DNA of 64,000 nucleotides from Pseudomonas antarctica (GTDB lineage Bacteria; Pseudomonadota; Gammaproteobacteria; Pseudomonadales; Pseudomonadaceae): the NCBI RefSeq assembly GCF_900624995.1, contig NZ_UYXQ01000001.1:124001-188000 (forward strand), in the 5' to 3' direction. This document shows positions 31,558-40,070 of this stretch, piece after piece. A model generated the notes under the pieces. It was not told the origin of the DNA, did no database searches, and was given only the letters and a program-made list of their open reading frames with translations. A program made the position numbers and the translations under genes. The stretch's first letter is position 1; each line of letters opens with the position of its first letter.

Positions 31558-31647
31558 GTGGGAGCTGGCTTGCCTGCGATGACGGTGTCACATCCAACAC
31601 GGATGTGACGGATACACCGCTATCGCAGGCAAGCCAGCTCCCACATT
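31558..31647. repeat. REP pair (REPIN)
   Basis: Two inverted REPs, GTGGGAGCTGGCTTGCCTGC and GCAGGCAAGCCAGCTCCCAC, flank a spacer that itself holds the hairpin GTCACATCC-N5-GGATGTGAC. It lies between the converging lipoprotein and epimerase genes. Confidence 0.9.
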
Positions 31648-31658
31648 TTTTACCGCGT

Positions 31659-32513
31659 CTATCCCTTTAGGATCGCCGCATACCCTTCGCGATAGGTCGG
31701 ATACGTCGGCACCCAACCCAATGCTTTCGCTCGGGCATTGCTGCATTGCTTGCTGCCCGCCCGGCGCACACTGGCGTCGTCGGCCCATTCGGTCACGCCC
31801 AAGTATTCGCGCAACCAACCCACCACTTCCGCCAATGGCGCAGGCGCATCGTCTACGCCGATGTAGAGCTTATCCAGCGAGCCGCCCTGCTCAACACGCC
31901 GTAGCAAAAAGGCGAGCAAGCCTGCAGCGTCATCCGCATGAATCCGGTTGCCATATAAAGGTGGATCAACCGCCACACGATAGCCTTGGCGCACCTGGGT
32001 CAACAGCCATTCGCGGCCGGGGCCATAGATTCCGGTCAACCGCACGATGCTCGCCGGAATGCCGCTGTTGAGGGCCACTTGCTCGGCTTCCAGCATGACC
32101 TGGCCGGAATAGCCCTTTGCCTGGGTATCGGACGTTTCATCGACCCACTCACCATGCTGCTGGCCGTACACACTGCTGCTGGATACGAACAGCAAGTGCT
32201 TGGGTTCCTGGCCGTAATCGTTCAACCACTCCAACACATGCTGCAACCCTTGCACGTAAGCCGCGCGATAGCCGGCCTCATCGTGGTCGGTGGCAGCGGC
32301 GCAATACACCAGGTAATCCACCCCGCCAATCGGCCAGGTGTCAGGGCACTCCTTTTTGAACAGGTCGCCGGCGATGCCGATCACACCGTCGGGCAGGCGT
32401 GAAATGTCCCGCCGCAACCCGTGAACCTCCCATTCCGAGGCCAGTAATTGGCTAGCCAGCCGGCTACCCACATCGCCGCAACCGGCAATTACAACAGAAG
32501 GCGCAGACATCAT
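31659..32513 (-). CDS. NAD(P)-binding SDR/epimerase family protein, YeeZ-like
   Basis: A 284-residue extended short-chain dehydrogenase-like protein. The nucleotide-binding loop is VVIAGCGDVGSRLASQLL. The catalytic-type region shows VSSSSVYGQQHGEWVDE (Ser and Tyr). The substrate is unknown. YeeZ-like proteins are often called nucleoside-diphosphate-sugar epimerases by similarity only. It diverges from exbB. Confidence 0.82.
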   Translation of the reverse strand: MMSAPSVVIAGCGDVGSRLASQLLASEWEVHGLRRDISRLPDGVIGIAGDLFKKECPDTWPIGGVDYLVYCAAATDHDEAGYRAAYVQGLQHVLEWLNDYGQEPKHLLFVSSSSVYGQQHGEWVDETSDTQAKGYSGQVMLEAEQVALNSGIPASIVRLTGIYGPGREWLLTQVRQGYRVAVDPPLYGNRIHADDAAGLLAFLLRRVEQGGSLDKLYIGVDDAPAPLAEVVGWLREYLGVTEWADDASVRRAGSKQCSNARAKALGWVPTYPTYREGYAAILKG

Positions 32514-32609
32514 AAAACTCCGTTCTCAAAGGTCTAGATTAGCCTTCGCAGAGGACGAGCGGCCAGGAAAAGGACAAATAAAGTAACTGTATTACTTCTG
32601 TTAACAAGA

Positions 32610-32624
32610 ATTACTTGCAATAAT
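32610..32624 (+). promoter_or_regulatory. Weak candidate Fur site upstream of exbB
   Basis: ATTACTTGCAATAAT is an AT-rich partial dyad in the gap before exbB-exbD-tonB, where an iron-responsive Fur box is expected. The match to the 19-base Fur consensus is poor, so this is tentative. Confidence 0.25.
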
Positions 32625-32699
32625 AACCTACCATTTGTCCTCGACCCATCAGGGTCTGGCAGGACGATCACTCATTTTTTTCTCTTAGGTCCGGCCAGC

Positions 32700-33716
32700 A
32701 TGACACGTAATACAAAACCCGCTTCGCCAACCAAGCTTCACAGCCCATCCCGCGCCTGGCGTGCGATTGCTGCGCTGCTGTTCAGCGTAATGCTGGCACC
32801 GACCGCCGCACTCGCTGACAACACCGCACCGTCTGCCGCTCCAGCCAACACGGCGCAAGCGCCAGCGGCCCCCGTCGAGCAGATGCCTGTACCAAAAAAT
32901 GCGGATGGCACTGTCGACATGTCCAAGCTGCCACCGGAAGTCCGGGACGCGGTCGACGGCATCAACGCGCTGGGCGAAGAAGCGCAAGCCGAGCAGGACA
33001 ACAGCCTGGGTATGGCACACGACCTGTCGCCATGGGGCATGTATCAAAATGCTGACGTGGTGGTGAAAGCCGTGATGATCGGCCTGGCTATCGCCTCGAT
33101 CATCACCTGGACCATATGGATCGCCAAAGGCTTCGAGCTGCTGGGCGCCAAACGTCGTCTGCGCACTGAAATCGTCCACCTGAAAAAAGCCACCACCCTC
33201 AAGGAAGCCAGCGACACCGCGACCAAGAAGGGCACCCTGGCCAACCTGCTGGTACACGACGCGCTGGAAGAAATGCGCCTGTCGGTCAACACCCGCGAAA
33301 AAGAAGGCATCAAGGAACGCGTCAGCTTCCGCCTCGAGCGCCTGGTTGCGGCCTGTGGCCGCAACATGAGCAGCGGCACCGGCGTGCTGGCCACCATCGG
33401 CTCGACTGCGCCGTTCGTCGGCCTGTTCGGCACCGTGTGGGGCATCATGAACAGCTTCATCGGCATCGCCAAAACCCAGACCACCAACCTCGCCGTCGTT
33501 GCCCCTGGCATCGCCGAAGCCCTGCTGGCAACCGCCTTGGGCCTGGTTGCTGCGATTCCTGCGGTGGTGATCTACAACGTCTTCGCCCGTTCGATTGCCG
33601 GCTACAAGGCCCAGGTGTCGGACGCGTCGGCAGAAGTCCTGCTGCTGGTCAGCCGCGACCTCGATCACCTGCCTACCGAGCGCAGCTCGCAACCGCACAT
33701 GGTGAAAGTGGGGTAA
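32700..33716 (+). CDS. exbB: TonB-system proton channel protein ExbB
   Basis: A 338-residue inner-membrane protein of the MotA/TolQ/ExbB family that, with ExbD, uses proton motive force to energise TonB. A signal-like N-terminus (ends AALADN) and an Ala/Pro-rich periplasmic stretch precede three membrane helices (near 120-143, 234-258 and 270-295). This N-terminal extension is typical of Pseudomonas ExbB. It is first gene of exbB-exbD-tonB, with a 6-base gap to exbD. Confidence 0.94.
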   Translation: MTRNTKPASPTKLHSPSRAWRAIAALLFSVMLAPTAALADNTAPSAAPANTAQAPAAPVEQMPVPKNADGTVDMSKLPPEVRDAVDGINALGEEAQAEQDNSLGMAHDLSPWGMYQNADVVVKAVMIGLAIASIITWTIWIAKGFELLGAKRRLRTEIVHLKKATTLKEASDTATKKGTLANLLVHDALEEMRLSVNTREKEGIKERVSFRLERLVAACGRNMSSGTGVLATIGSTAPFVGLFGTVWGIMNSFIGIAKTQTTNLAVVAPGIAEALLATALGLVAAIPAVVIYNVFARSIAGYKAQVSDASAEVLLLVSRDLDHLPTERSSQPHMVKVG

Positions 33717-33722
33717 TCGGCC

Positions 33723-34148
33723 ATGGGCCTGCATTTGAATCAAGGTGACGACGACCTCGTCGAGAACCACGAAATAAACGTCACGCCATTTATCGACGTG
33801 ATGTTGGTGCTGCTGATCATCTTCATGGTGGCGGCACCGCTGGCAACCGTGGACATCAAGGTCGACCTGCCCGCGTCCAGCGCCAAGCCGGCGCCACGGC
33901 CAGAGAAACCGATCTTCCTCAGCGTCAAGGCGGACCAACGCCTGTTTCTGGGCGAAGAAGAAGTCAAAGCTGAAACCCTGGGGCCGGTGCTCGATGCCAA
34001 GACCCAAGGCAAGAAGGACACGACGATCTTCTTCCAGGCCGACAAAGGCGTGGACTACGGTGACCTGATGAGCGTGATGGATGCCCTGCGGGCAGCCGGC
34101 TACCTCAAGGTCGGCCTGGTCGGACTTGAGACGGCAGCCAAGAAATGA
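33723..34148 (+). CDS. exbD: TonB-system proton channel protein ExbD
   Basis: A 141-residue ExbD/TolR protein with one N-terminal transmembrane helix carrying the proton-path aspartate in NVTPFIDVMLVLLIIFMVAAP, then a periplasmic domain (about 45-135). It overlaps tonB through an ATGA junction, so the two are translationally coupled. Confidence 0.95.
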   Translation: MGLHLNQGDDDLVENHEINVTPFIDVMLVLLIIFMVAAPLATVDIKVDLPASSAKPAPRPEKPIFLSVKADQRLFLGEEEVKAETLGPVLDAKTQGKKDTTIFFQADKGVDYGDLMSVMDALRAAGYLKVGLVGLETAAKK

Positions 34149-34894
34149 TCACGACGCGCCACAAACTGACGCGTTATGGCACCAGCCTCGCCGTCGTGCT
34201 GGGCGTGCATGCCGTCGCGATCATCATCGCGCTTAAATGGTCCGCGCCACATCAGGTGACGTTGCCTCCAGCGGCCATGGTCATCGACCTGGCGCCGATG
34301 CCGGCACCGCCGCCGCCCGCGCCGCCAAAGGTGGTTACGCCACCGCAGCCGCCTACTCCGGTCGAAGAGCTGCCCCTGCCGAAACTGGCCGAGGCGCCCA
34401 AACCGACGATCCAGGTACCCAAGCCGGTCAAGCCCAAGCCCAAACCTCAGCCGCCCAAGCCTGTGGAGAAGAAACCCGAGCCGCCCAAGGAAAAACCTTC
34501 CGAGGACCCACCGAGCGAAACTCCAAAGACTAACGCCCCGGCTGAAAAATCCGCCCAGCCCGTGCCCGGCCCATCGCCAGCACAGGTCGCGGCCAAGGCT
34601 TCCTGGGAAGGTGCACTGCTGGCGCACTTGCAGAAGTACAAGAAGTACCCACCAGGCGCACAGCAGCGCGGCAAGGAAGGGCTGAACCGTCTGCGCTTTG
34701 TGGTCGATGCCGAAGGCAATGTGCTGTCCTATGAGCTGGTGGGCCGCTCCGGCAACGCCGACCTGGACCGCGCAACCCTGGACATGATTCGTCGTGCCCA
34801 GCCATTGCCCAAGCCACCGGCCGACATGTTGAAAAGCGGCAGCGTCGAGATCGTCGCGCCGTTCGTTTACAACATCGAAAAGCGTCGTCGCTAA
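34145..34894 (+). CDS. tonB: Energy transducer TonB
   Basis: A 249-residue TonB. The N-terminal anchor helix is near residues 12-28. A Pro/Lys/Glu-rich spacer (about 48-145) spans the periplasm. The C-terminal TonB domain (about 160-245) has KYPPGAQQRGKEGLNRLRF and ATLDMIRRAQPLPKPP. It carries energy to outer-membrane receptors for siderophores and other ligands. Last gene of the operon; a hairpin terminator follows. Confidence 0.94.
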   Translation: MITTRHKLTRYGTSLAVVLGVHAVAIIIALKWSAPHQVTLPPAAMVIDLAPMPAPPPPAPPKVVTPPQPPTPVEELPLPKLAEAPKPTIQVPKPVKPKPKPQPPKPVEKKPEPPKEKPSEDPPSETPKTNAPAEKSAQPVPGPSPAQVAAKASWEGALLAHLQKYKKYPPGAQQRGKEGLNRLRFVVDAEGNVLSYELVGRSGNADLDRATLDMIRRAQPLPKPPADMLKSGSVEIVAPFVYNIEKRRR

Positions 34895-34901
34895 AAATGC
34901 A

Positions 34902-34924
34902 GGGGTGAGGGTAATCCTCACCCC
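34902..34924 (+). terminator. Hairpin terminator after tonB
   Basis: GGGGTGAGG and CCTCACCCC form a perfect 9-base-pair stem 8 bases after the tonB stop, followed by TTCTGC. The U-tract is weak. Confidence 0.65.
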
Positions 34925-34972
34925 TTCTGCAAAATCTCCCGCACTCCCCGCTCAATCCCCACCAAAGTTCTG

Positions 34973-34987
34973 ATAACGTGCGTCTAT
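34973..34987 (+). promoter_or_regulatory. Possible OxyR autoregulatory half-site
   Basis: ATAA-N7-CTAT matches one half of the OxyR motif ATAG-N7-CTAT about 47 bases before oxyR. The second half, at the expected spacing, is not conserved. Tentative. Confidence 0.3.
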
Positions 34988-35033
34988 CGATTGCAGCCGG
35001 TATGCTTGGCTCGCAACCTCATGGACGCCCGCT

Positions 35034-35954
35034 ATGACTCTTACAGAATTACGCTACATCGTGACCCTCGCCCAAGAGCAGCACTTCGGCCACGCGGCCG
35101 AGCGTTGCCATGTCAGCCAGCCGACGCTGTCGGTGGGTGTGAAAAAGCTTGAAGACGAACTCGGTGTGCTGATTTTCGAGCGCAGCAAGAGTGCCGTGCG
35201 CCTCACTCCGGTGGGCGAAGGCATTGTCGCCCAGGCCCAGAAGGTGCTGGAACAAGCCCAAAGCATTCGCGAGCTGGCCCAGGCCGGCAAGAACCAGCTG
35301 GCCGCACCGCTGAAAGTCGGCGCCATCTACACCGTCGGCCCGTACTTGTTCCCGCATCTGATCCCGCAACTGCACCGCGTCGCGCCGCAGATGCCGCTGT
35401 ATATCGAAGAAAACTTCACCCACGTACTGCGCGACAAACTGCGCAACGGTGAGTTGGACGCGATCATCATTGCCCTGCCGTTCAACGAGGCGGACGTACT
35501 GACCCTGCCGCTCTACGACGAGCCGTTCTACGTGTTGATGCCGGCCTCCCACCCGTGGACGCAAAAAGACACCATCGACGCCGGCCTGCTCAACGACAAA
35601 AGCCTGCTGCTGCTCGGCGAAGGCCACTGCTTCCGTGACCAGGTATTGGAAGCCTGCCCGACCCTGACCAAGGGCAACGACGGCGCCAAGCACACCACCG
35701 TGGAATCCAGCTCCCTGGAAACCATTCGCCACATGGTCGCTTCCGGCCTGGGCATTTCGATCCTGCCGCTGTCGGCGGTGGACAGCCATCACTACGCCCC
35801 CGGCGTGATCGAAGTGCGCCCACTCACGCCGCCAGTACCGTTCCGTACCGTGGCGATCGCCTGGCGTGCCAGCTTCCCACGCCCGAAAGCGATTGAAATC
35901 CTCGCCGACTCGATCCGTTTGTGCTCGGTGGCCAAGCCGCCTGCTGCGAGCTAA
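35034..35954 (+). CDS. oxyR: Peroxide-sensing LysR regulator OxyR
   Basis: A 306-residue LysR-type activator of the hydrogen-peroxide response. An N-terminal winged helix (about 1-62) is followed by a regulatory domain (about 90-295). The two redox cysteines are C199 and C208 in GHCFRDQVLEAC, the hallmark of OxyR. recG begins 8 bases after the stop, and oxyR-recG co-transcription is known in Pseudomonas. Confidence 0.97.
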   Translation: MTLTELRYIVTLAQEQHFGHAAERCHVSQPTLSVGVKKLEDELGVLIFERSKSAVRLTPVGEGIVAQAQKVLEQAQSIRELAQAGKNQLAAPLKVGAIYTVGPYLFPHLIPQLHRVAPQMPLYIEENFTHVLRDKLRNGELDAIIIALPFNEADVLTLPLYDEPFYVLMPASHPWTQKDTIDAGLLNDKSLLLLGEGHCFRDQVLEACPTLTKGNDGAKHTTVESSSLETIRHMVASGLGISILPLSAVDSHHYAPGVIEVRPLTPPVPFRTVAIAWRASFPRPKAIEILADSIRLCSVAKPPAAS

Positions 35955-35962
35955 GTAACTGT

Positions 35963-38038
35963 ATGACTGAGCTGTCGCAGGTGTCAGTGACGGCACTCAA
36001 GGGTGTCGGTGAAGCCATGGCCGAGAAGCTGGCCAAGGTCGGCCTGGAGAACCTTCAGGACGTACTTTTTCACCTGCCCCTGCGTTATCAGGACCGCACA
36101 CGTGTCGTGCCCATCGGCCATTTGCGCCCTGGGCAGGACGCTGTGGTCGAAGGCACCGTCAGCGGTGCCGACGTGGTGATGGGCAAGCGCCGCAGTTTGG
36201 TCGTGCGCCTGCAGGATGGCACCGGCGGCCTGAGCCTGCGCTTCTACCATTTCAGCAACGCGCAAAAGGACGGCCTCAAGCGTGGCACCCGCGTACGTTG
36301 CTACGGTGAGGCACGGCCTGGCGCCTCTGGCCTGGAAATCTACCACCCGGAATACCGCGCCATTACCGGCGACGAGCCGCCGCCGGTGGATACCACCCTC
36401 ACACCGATCTACCCGCTGACCGAAGGCCTGACCCAGCAGCGCCTGCGCCAGCTGTGCATGCAGACCCTGGCCATGCTCGGCCCGAAAAGCCTGCCCGACT
36501 GGCTGCCGGTGGAACTGGCCCGCGATTACCAATTGGCACCGCTGGACGATGCAATCCGCTATCTGCATCACCCGCCCGCCGACGCCGATGTCGACGAGCT
36601 CGCCTTGGGTCATCACTGGGCGCAGCATCGCCTGGCCTTCGAAGAACTGCTGACGCACCAATTGTCTCAGCAGCGCCTGCGCGAAAGCATGCGTTCCCTG
36701 CGCGCGCCAGCAATGCCAAAGGCCACGCGTCTGCCTGCGCAATACCTGGCCAACCTGGGCTTCGCGCCGACCGGTGCCCAGCAACGGGTCGGTCATGAAA
36801 TTGCCTACGACCTCAGCCAGCAAGAACCGATGCTGCGCCTGATTCAAGGTGACGTGGGCGCCGGCAAGACCGTGGTCGCCGCCCTCGCCGCCTTGCAAGC
36901 GCTGGAAGCCGGTTACCAAGTGGCACTGATGGCGCCCACCGAGATTCTCGCCGAACAGCACTTCATCACGTTCAAGCGCTGGCTCGAACCCTTGGGCCTG
37001 GAAGTCGCTTGGCTGGCCGGCAAGCTCAAGGGCAAGGTTCGTGCGGCGGCGCTGGAACAGATCGCCAATGGCGCGCCGATGGTGGTGGGCACCCACGCGC
37101 TGTTCCAGGACGAAGTGCAGTTCAAGAACCTCGCCCTGGTGATCATCGACGAACAACACCGCTTCGGCGTGCAACAGCGCCTGGCCTTGCGCCAGAAAGG
37201 CGTGGGTGGGCGCATGAACCCGCACCAATTGATCATGACCGCCACGCCAATCCCACGCACCCTGGCGATGAGCGCCTACGCCGACCTCGACACCTCGATC
37301 CTCGATGAACTGCCGCCCGGCCGTACCCCGGTCAACACCGTGCTGGTCACCGACACCCGGCGCGTGGAAGTGATCGAACGCGTGCGCGGTGCCTGCGCCG
37401 AAGGTCGTCAGGCGTACTGGGTGTGCACGCTGATTGAAGAGTCAGAAGAGCTGACCTGCCAAGCCGCCGAGACCAGCTTTGAAGACCTCACCAGTGCCTT
37501 GGGCGAGCTCAAGGTCGGGCTGATCCATGGCCGCATGAAGCCGGCGGAAAAAGCCGCCGTCATGGCCGAATTCAAAGCCGGCAACCTGCAACTGCTGGTG
37601 GCCACCACGGTGATTGAAGTGGGCGTAGACGTGCCCAACGCCAGCCTGATGATCATCGAAAACCCCGAGCGCCTGGGCCTCGCCCAATTGCACCAATTGC
37701 GTGGCCGCGTCGGCCGGGGCAGCGCCGCCAGCCATTGCGTGCTGCTCTACCATCCGCCGCTGTCACAGATCGGTCGCCAGCGCCTGGGCATCATGCGCGA
37801 AACCAACGATGGTTTCGTCATCGCCGAAAAAGACCTCGAGCTGCGCGGCCCCGGTGAAATGCTCGGCACCCGCCAGACCGGCCTGCTGCAATTCAAGGTC
37901 GCCGACCTGATGCGTGACGCCGACCTGCTGCCCGCCGTGCGTGATGCAGCGCAGGCGCTGCTTGAGCGCTGGCCGGATCACGTCAGCCCGTTGCTCGATC
38001 GCTGGCTACGGCATGGGCAGCAATACGGCCAAGTGTGA
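35963..38038 (+). CDS. recG: ATP-dependent DNA helicase RecG
   Basis: A 691-residue helicase that unwinds branched DNA such as stalled forks and Holliday junctions. The N-terminal wedge/OB domain (about 1-230) precedes the helicase motifs: Walker A GDVGAGKTVVA (about 300), DEQH in IIDEQHRFG, TATPIPRTL, and the C-terminal QLRGRVGRG. The ATG at 35963 gives the usual length. An upstream in-frame ATG lies inside oxyR. Confidence 0.96.
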   Translation: MTELSQVSVTALKGVGEAMAEKLAKVGLENLQDVLFHLPLRYQDRTRVVPIGHLRPGQDAVVEGTVSGADVVMGKRRSLVVRLQDGTGGLSLRFYHFSNAQKDGLKRGTRVRCYGEARPGASGLEIYHPEYRAITGDEPPPVDTTLTPIYPLTEGLTQQRLRQLCMQTLAMLGPKSLPDWLPVELARDYQLAPLDDAIRYLHHPPADADVDELALGHHWAQHRLAFEELLTHQLSQQRLRESMRSLRAPAMPKATRLPAQYLANLGFAPTGAQQRVGHEIAYDLSQQEPMLRLIQGDVGAGKTVVAALAALQALEAGYQVALMAPTEILAEQHFITFKRWLEPLGLEVAWLAGKLKGKVRAAALEQIANGAPMVVGTHALFQDEVQFKNLALVIIDEQHRFGVQQRLALRQKGVGGRMNPHQLIMTATPIPRTLAMSAYADLDTSILDELPPGRTPVNTVLVTDTRRVEVIERVRGACAEGRQAYWVCTLIEESEELTCQAAETSFEDLTSALGELKVGLIHGRMKPAEKAAVMAEFKAGNLQLLVATTVIEVGVDVPNASLMIIENPERLGLAQLHQLRGRVGRGSAASHCVLLYHPPLSQIGRQRLGIMRETNDGFVIAEKDLELRGPGEMLGTRQTGLLQFKVADLMRDADLLPAVRDAAQALLERWPDHVSPLLDRWLRHGQQYGQV

Positions 38039-38115
38039 CGCCTGACTCACTTATCCAACCAACACGTGTAACAAGCTGGTTATACTTCGGTGACTGTACG
38101 AAATTGGATCAGGCC

Positions 38116-39516
38116 ATGTCAGAAGTAGCCCTCGCCACAGCCCCACTGACCGCCCCGCCGGTCATTCGGGCTCTGCTCGCAAAGCTTGCAATCCCTTACA
38201 CGGAGGTTGTCGAACAACCTGGCCTGAATCCTGCACGAAAGATCCAGGCAGTGTTGCTGGAAGATGCCGTCGGCGCGCTCATGGTGTTGTTCCCGCAAAG
38301 CCAGTTGCTCGACCTCAACCGTCTCGCCGAACTGACCGGCCGCCGCCTCATCGCCGTGTCGCCGGACCGCATCGAGCGCATGTTGGCCAAGCATGACCTG
38401 AGCCTGCTCCCCGGCCTGCCAGCACTGACCAGCTCGCCTTGCCTGTACGAAGGCAGCCTGCTCAGCGAGCCGAGCCTGCTGGTGCATTCAGGCGAAGCCG
38501 GGCTGCTGCTGGAAATCGCCAGCGCCGACTTCAAGACCATGCTCACCAAGGCCAGCGCCGGGCAGTTCGGCGAGCCGTTGAGCAACATCCGCCCCAACCT
38601 CGACCGCCCCAATGATGACCGCGAGGAAATCACCCAGGCGATGCAGGCATTCACTGCCCGCCGCATCCAGCAGCGCCTGGAAGCCACCATCGAAATTCCA
38701 CCGCTGGCCGACACCGCGCAGAAGATCATCAAGCTGCGCGTCGACCCCAACGCGACGATCGATGACATCACTGGCGTGGTAGAAACCGACCCAGCGCTGG
38801 CGGCCCAGGTTGTCAGCTGGGCCGCATCGCCCTACTACGCCTCGCCAGGCAAAATTCGTTCAGTGGAAGACGCCATCGTGCGTGTGCTTGGGTTTGATCT
38901 GGTGATCAACCTGGCGCTGGGCCTGGCTTTGGGCAAGACCCTGAGCCTGCCCAAAGACCATCCGCACCAGGCCACGCCGTACTGGCACCAGTCGATCTAC
39001 ACCGCCGCCGTGATCGAAGGCCTGACCCGCGCCATGCCGCGCGCTCAGCGCCCGGAAGCCGGCCTGACCTACCTGGCCGGCTTGCTGCACAACTTCGGTT
39101 ATCTGCTGCTCGCCCATGTGTTCCCACCGCACTTCTCGCTGATCTGCCGTCACCTGGAAGTCAACCCGCACCTGTGCCACAGCTATATCGAGCAACACTT
39201 GCTGGGCATCAGCCGCGAGCAAATCGGTGCCTGGCTGATGCGCTACTGGGACATGCCGGACGAACTGTCCACTGCCCTGCGCTTCCAGCACGACCCGACT
39301 TACGATGGGCAATATGCCGAGTACCCGAACCTGGTGTGCCTGGCGGTACGCTTGTTGCGCAGCCGTGGCATCGGCTCCGGGCCGGATGAAGCGATTCCGG
39401 ACGCGCTGCTTGAGCGTCTGGGCTTGAGCCGTGAGAAGGCTGAAGAAGTGGTCGGCAAGGTGTTGGATGCTGAGGTGCTGCTGCGTGAGCTAGCGTCGCA
39501 GTTCAGTCAGGGATAA
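38116..39516 (+). CDS. YbaK-like and HDOD domain fusion protein
   Basis: A 466-residue two-domain protein. The N-terminal part (about 15-150) resembles the YbaK/aminoacyl-tRNA deacylase fold (with HSGEAGLLLEIASADF). The C-terminal part (about 185-400) is an HDOD signalling domain (IEIPPLADTAQKIIKLRVDP, ETDPALAAQVVSWA, LLHNFGYLLLAHVFP). HDOD proteins act in bacterial signalling without the full HD metal site. The ATG at 38116 is chosen over a GTG overlapping the recG stop because it gives the start seen for this family. The PAO1 counterpart is also next to recG. Confidence 0.85.
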   Translation: MSEVALATAPLTAPPVIRALLAKLAIPYTEVVEQPGLNPARKIQAVLLEDAVGALMVLFPQSQLLDLNRLAELTGRRLIAVSPDRIERMLAKHDLSLLPGLPALTSSPCLYEGSLLSEPSLLVHSGEAGLLLEIASADFKTMLTKASAGQFGEPLSNIRPNLDRPNDDREEITQAMQAFTARRIQQRLEATIEIPPLADTAQKIIKLRVDPNATIDDITGVVETDPALAAQVVSWAASPYYASPGKIRSVEDAIVRVLGFDLVINLALGLALGKTLSLPKDHPHQATPYWHQSIYTAAVIEGLTRAMPRAQRPEAGLTYLAGLLHNFGYLLLAHVFPPHFSLICRHLEVNPHLCHSYIEQHLLGISREQIGAWLMRYWDMPDELSTALRFQHDPTYDGQYAEYPNLVCLAVRLLRSRGIGSGPDEAIPDALLERLGLSREKAEEVVGKVLDAEVLLRELASQFSQG

Positions 39517-39523
39517 CAGTCTG

Positions 39524-39556
39524 CTGTGGTGAGCGAGCTTGCCCCGCTCGCCACAG
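39524..39556. repeat. REP-like palindrome between convergent genes
   Basis: CTGTGG-GAGCG and CGCTC-CCACAG pair around AGCTTGCC. It lies in the short gap between the HDOD and SCP2-like genes and may terminate both. Confidence 0.7.
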
Positions 39557-39565
39557 AGACAGGTG

Positions 39566-39946
39566 TCAGCCCTTCTTCTTTTTCTTCGGCTTCAAATACT
39601 TGGTCAGCCCCTGGAACCAGATCACCAGCGCCGGGTTGCCTTTGATCTGGATCGACTTGTCCTGAATCCCCGTCATGAACGCCAATTGCTTGTTCTTCGC
39701 CTGCATCGTGGCGAAGCCGTAGGCGGCATCTTTGAAGGCGATAGCAAACGCAGGTTCCGGGTGAACACCTGAGCGACTGGTGATGCGCTGGTCTTTGACG
39801 ATGAAGTGACGGGCAACGTTGCCGTCGAGGGTCTGCAACTGGAACGCCAGGTCTTTGTCACCCAGCTGTTGCTGGAAAGCAGGGTTGGTGCGGCTGGCTT
39901 TGCCCATCATCAGGCCAAGCACCCACAGCAGAAGACGAAATTTCAT
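39566..39946 (-). CDS. SCP2-like lipid-binding domain protein
   Basis: A 126-residue protein with an SCP2 sterol-carrier-like fold: HFIVKDQRITSRSG, then FAIAFKDAAYGFATMQAKN and IQIKGNPALVIWFQGL. The tail is lysine-rich (PKKKKKG). SCP2-like proteins bind hydrophobic ligands; the substrate here is unknown. A short hydrophobic N-terminus (MKFRLLLWVLGLMMG) could anchor it in the membrane. It is the last conserved-block gene before the secretion cluster. Confidence 0.75.
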   Translation of the reverse strand: MKFRLLLWVLGLMMGKASRTNPAFQQQLGDKDLAFQLQTLDGNVARHFIVKDQRITSRSGVHPEPAFAIAFKDAAYGFATMQAKNKQLAFMTGIQDKSIQIKGNPALVIWFQGLTKYLKPKKKKKG

Positions 39947-40003
39947 GCACACGGCCTCGGTATCATTATTAAGTGGCCGAAGCAGTGTAACGATTTGCCT
40001 AAA

Positions 40004-40047
40004 GAACGCTACCGATCTCGCGCTTTAACGGGAGATCGGCTGGCGTT
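40004..40047 (-). terminator. Terminator of the leftward T6SS arm
   Basis: CCGATCTC and GAGATCGG form an 8-base-pair stem, extended outside by AACGC/GCGTT. On the minus strand it follows the tagQ stop and runs into CTTT. It would end the long fha-to-tagQ transcript. Confidence 0.7.
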
Positions 40048-40070
40048 TAACGCTTATAGCAGCATCTTGC

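Noticed and set aside
31558..31647. Repeated palindromes considered as a CRISPR array
   Set aside because: The repeats are inverted REP pairs scattered singly between genes, without regular direct repeats, spacers or cas genes.
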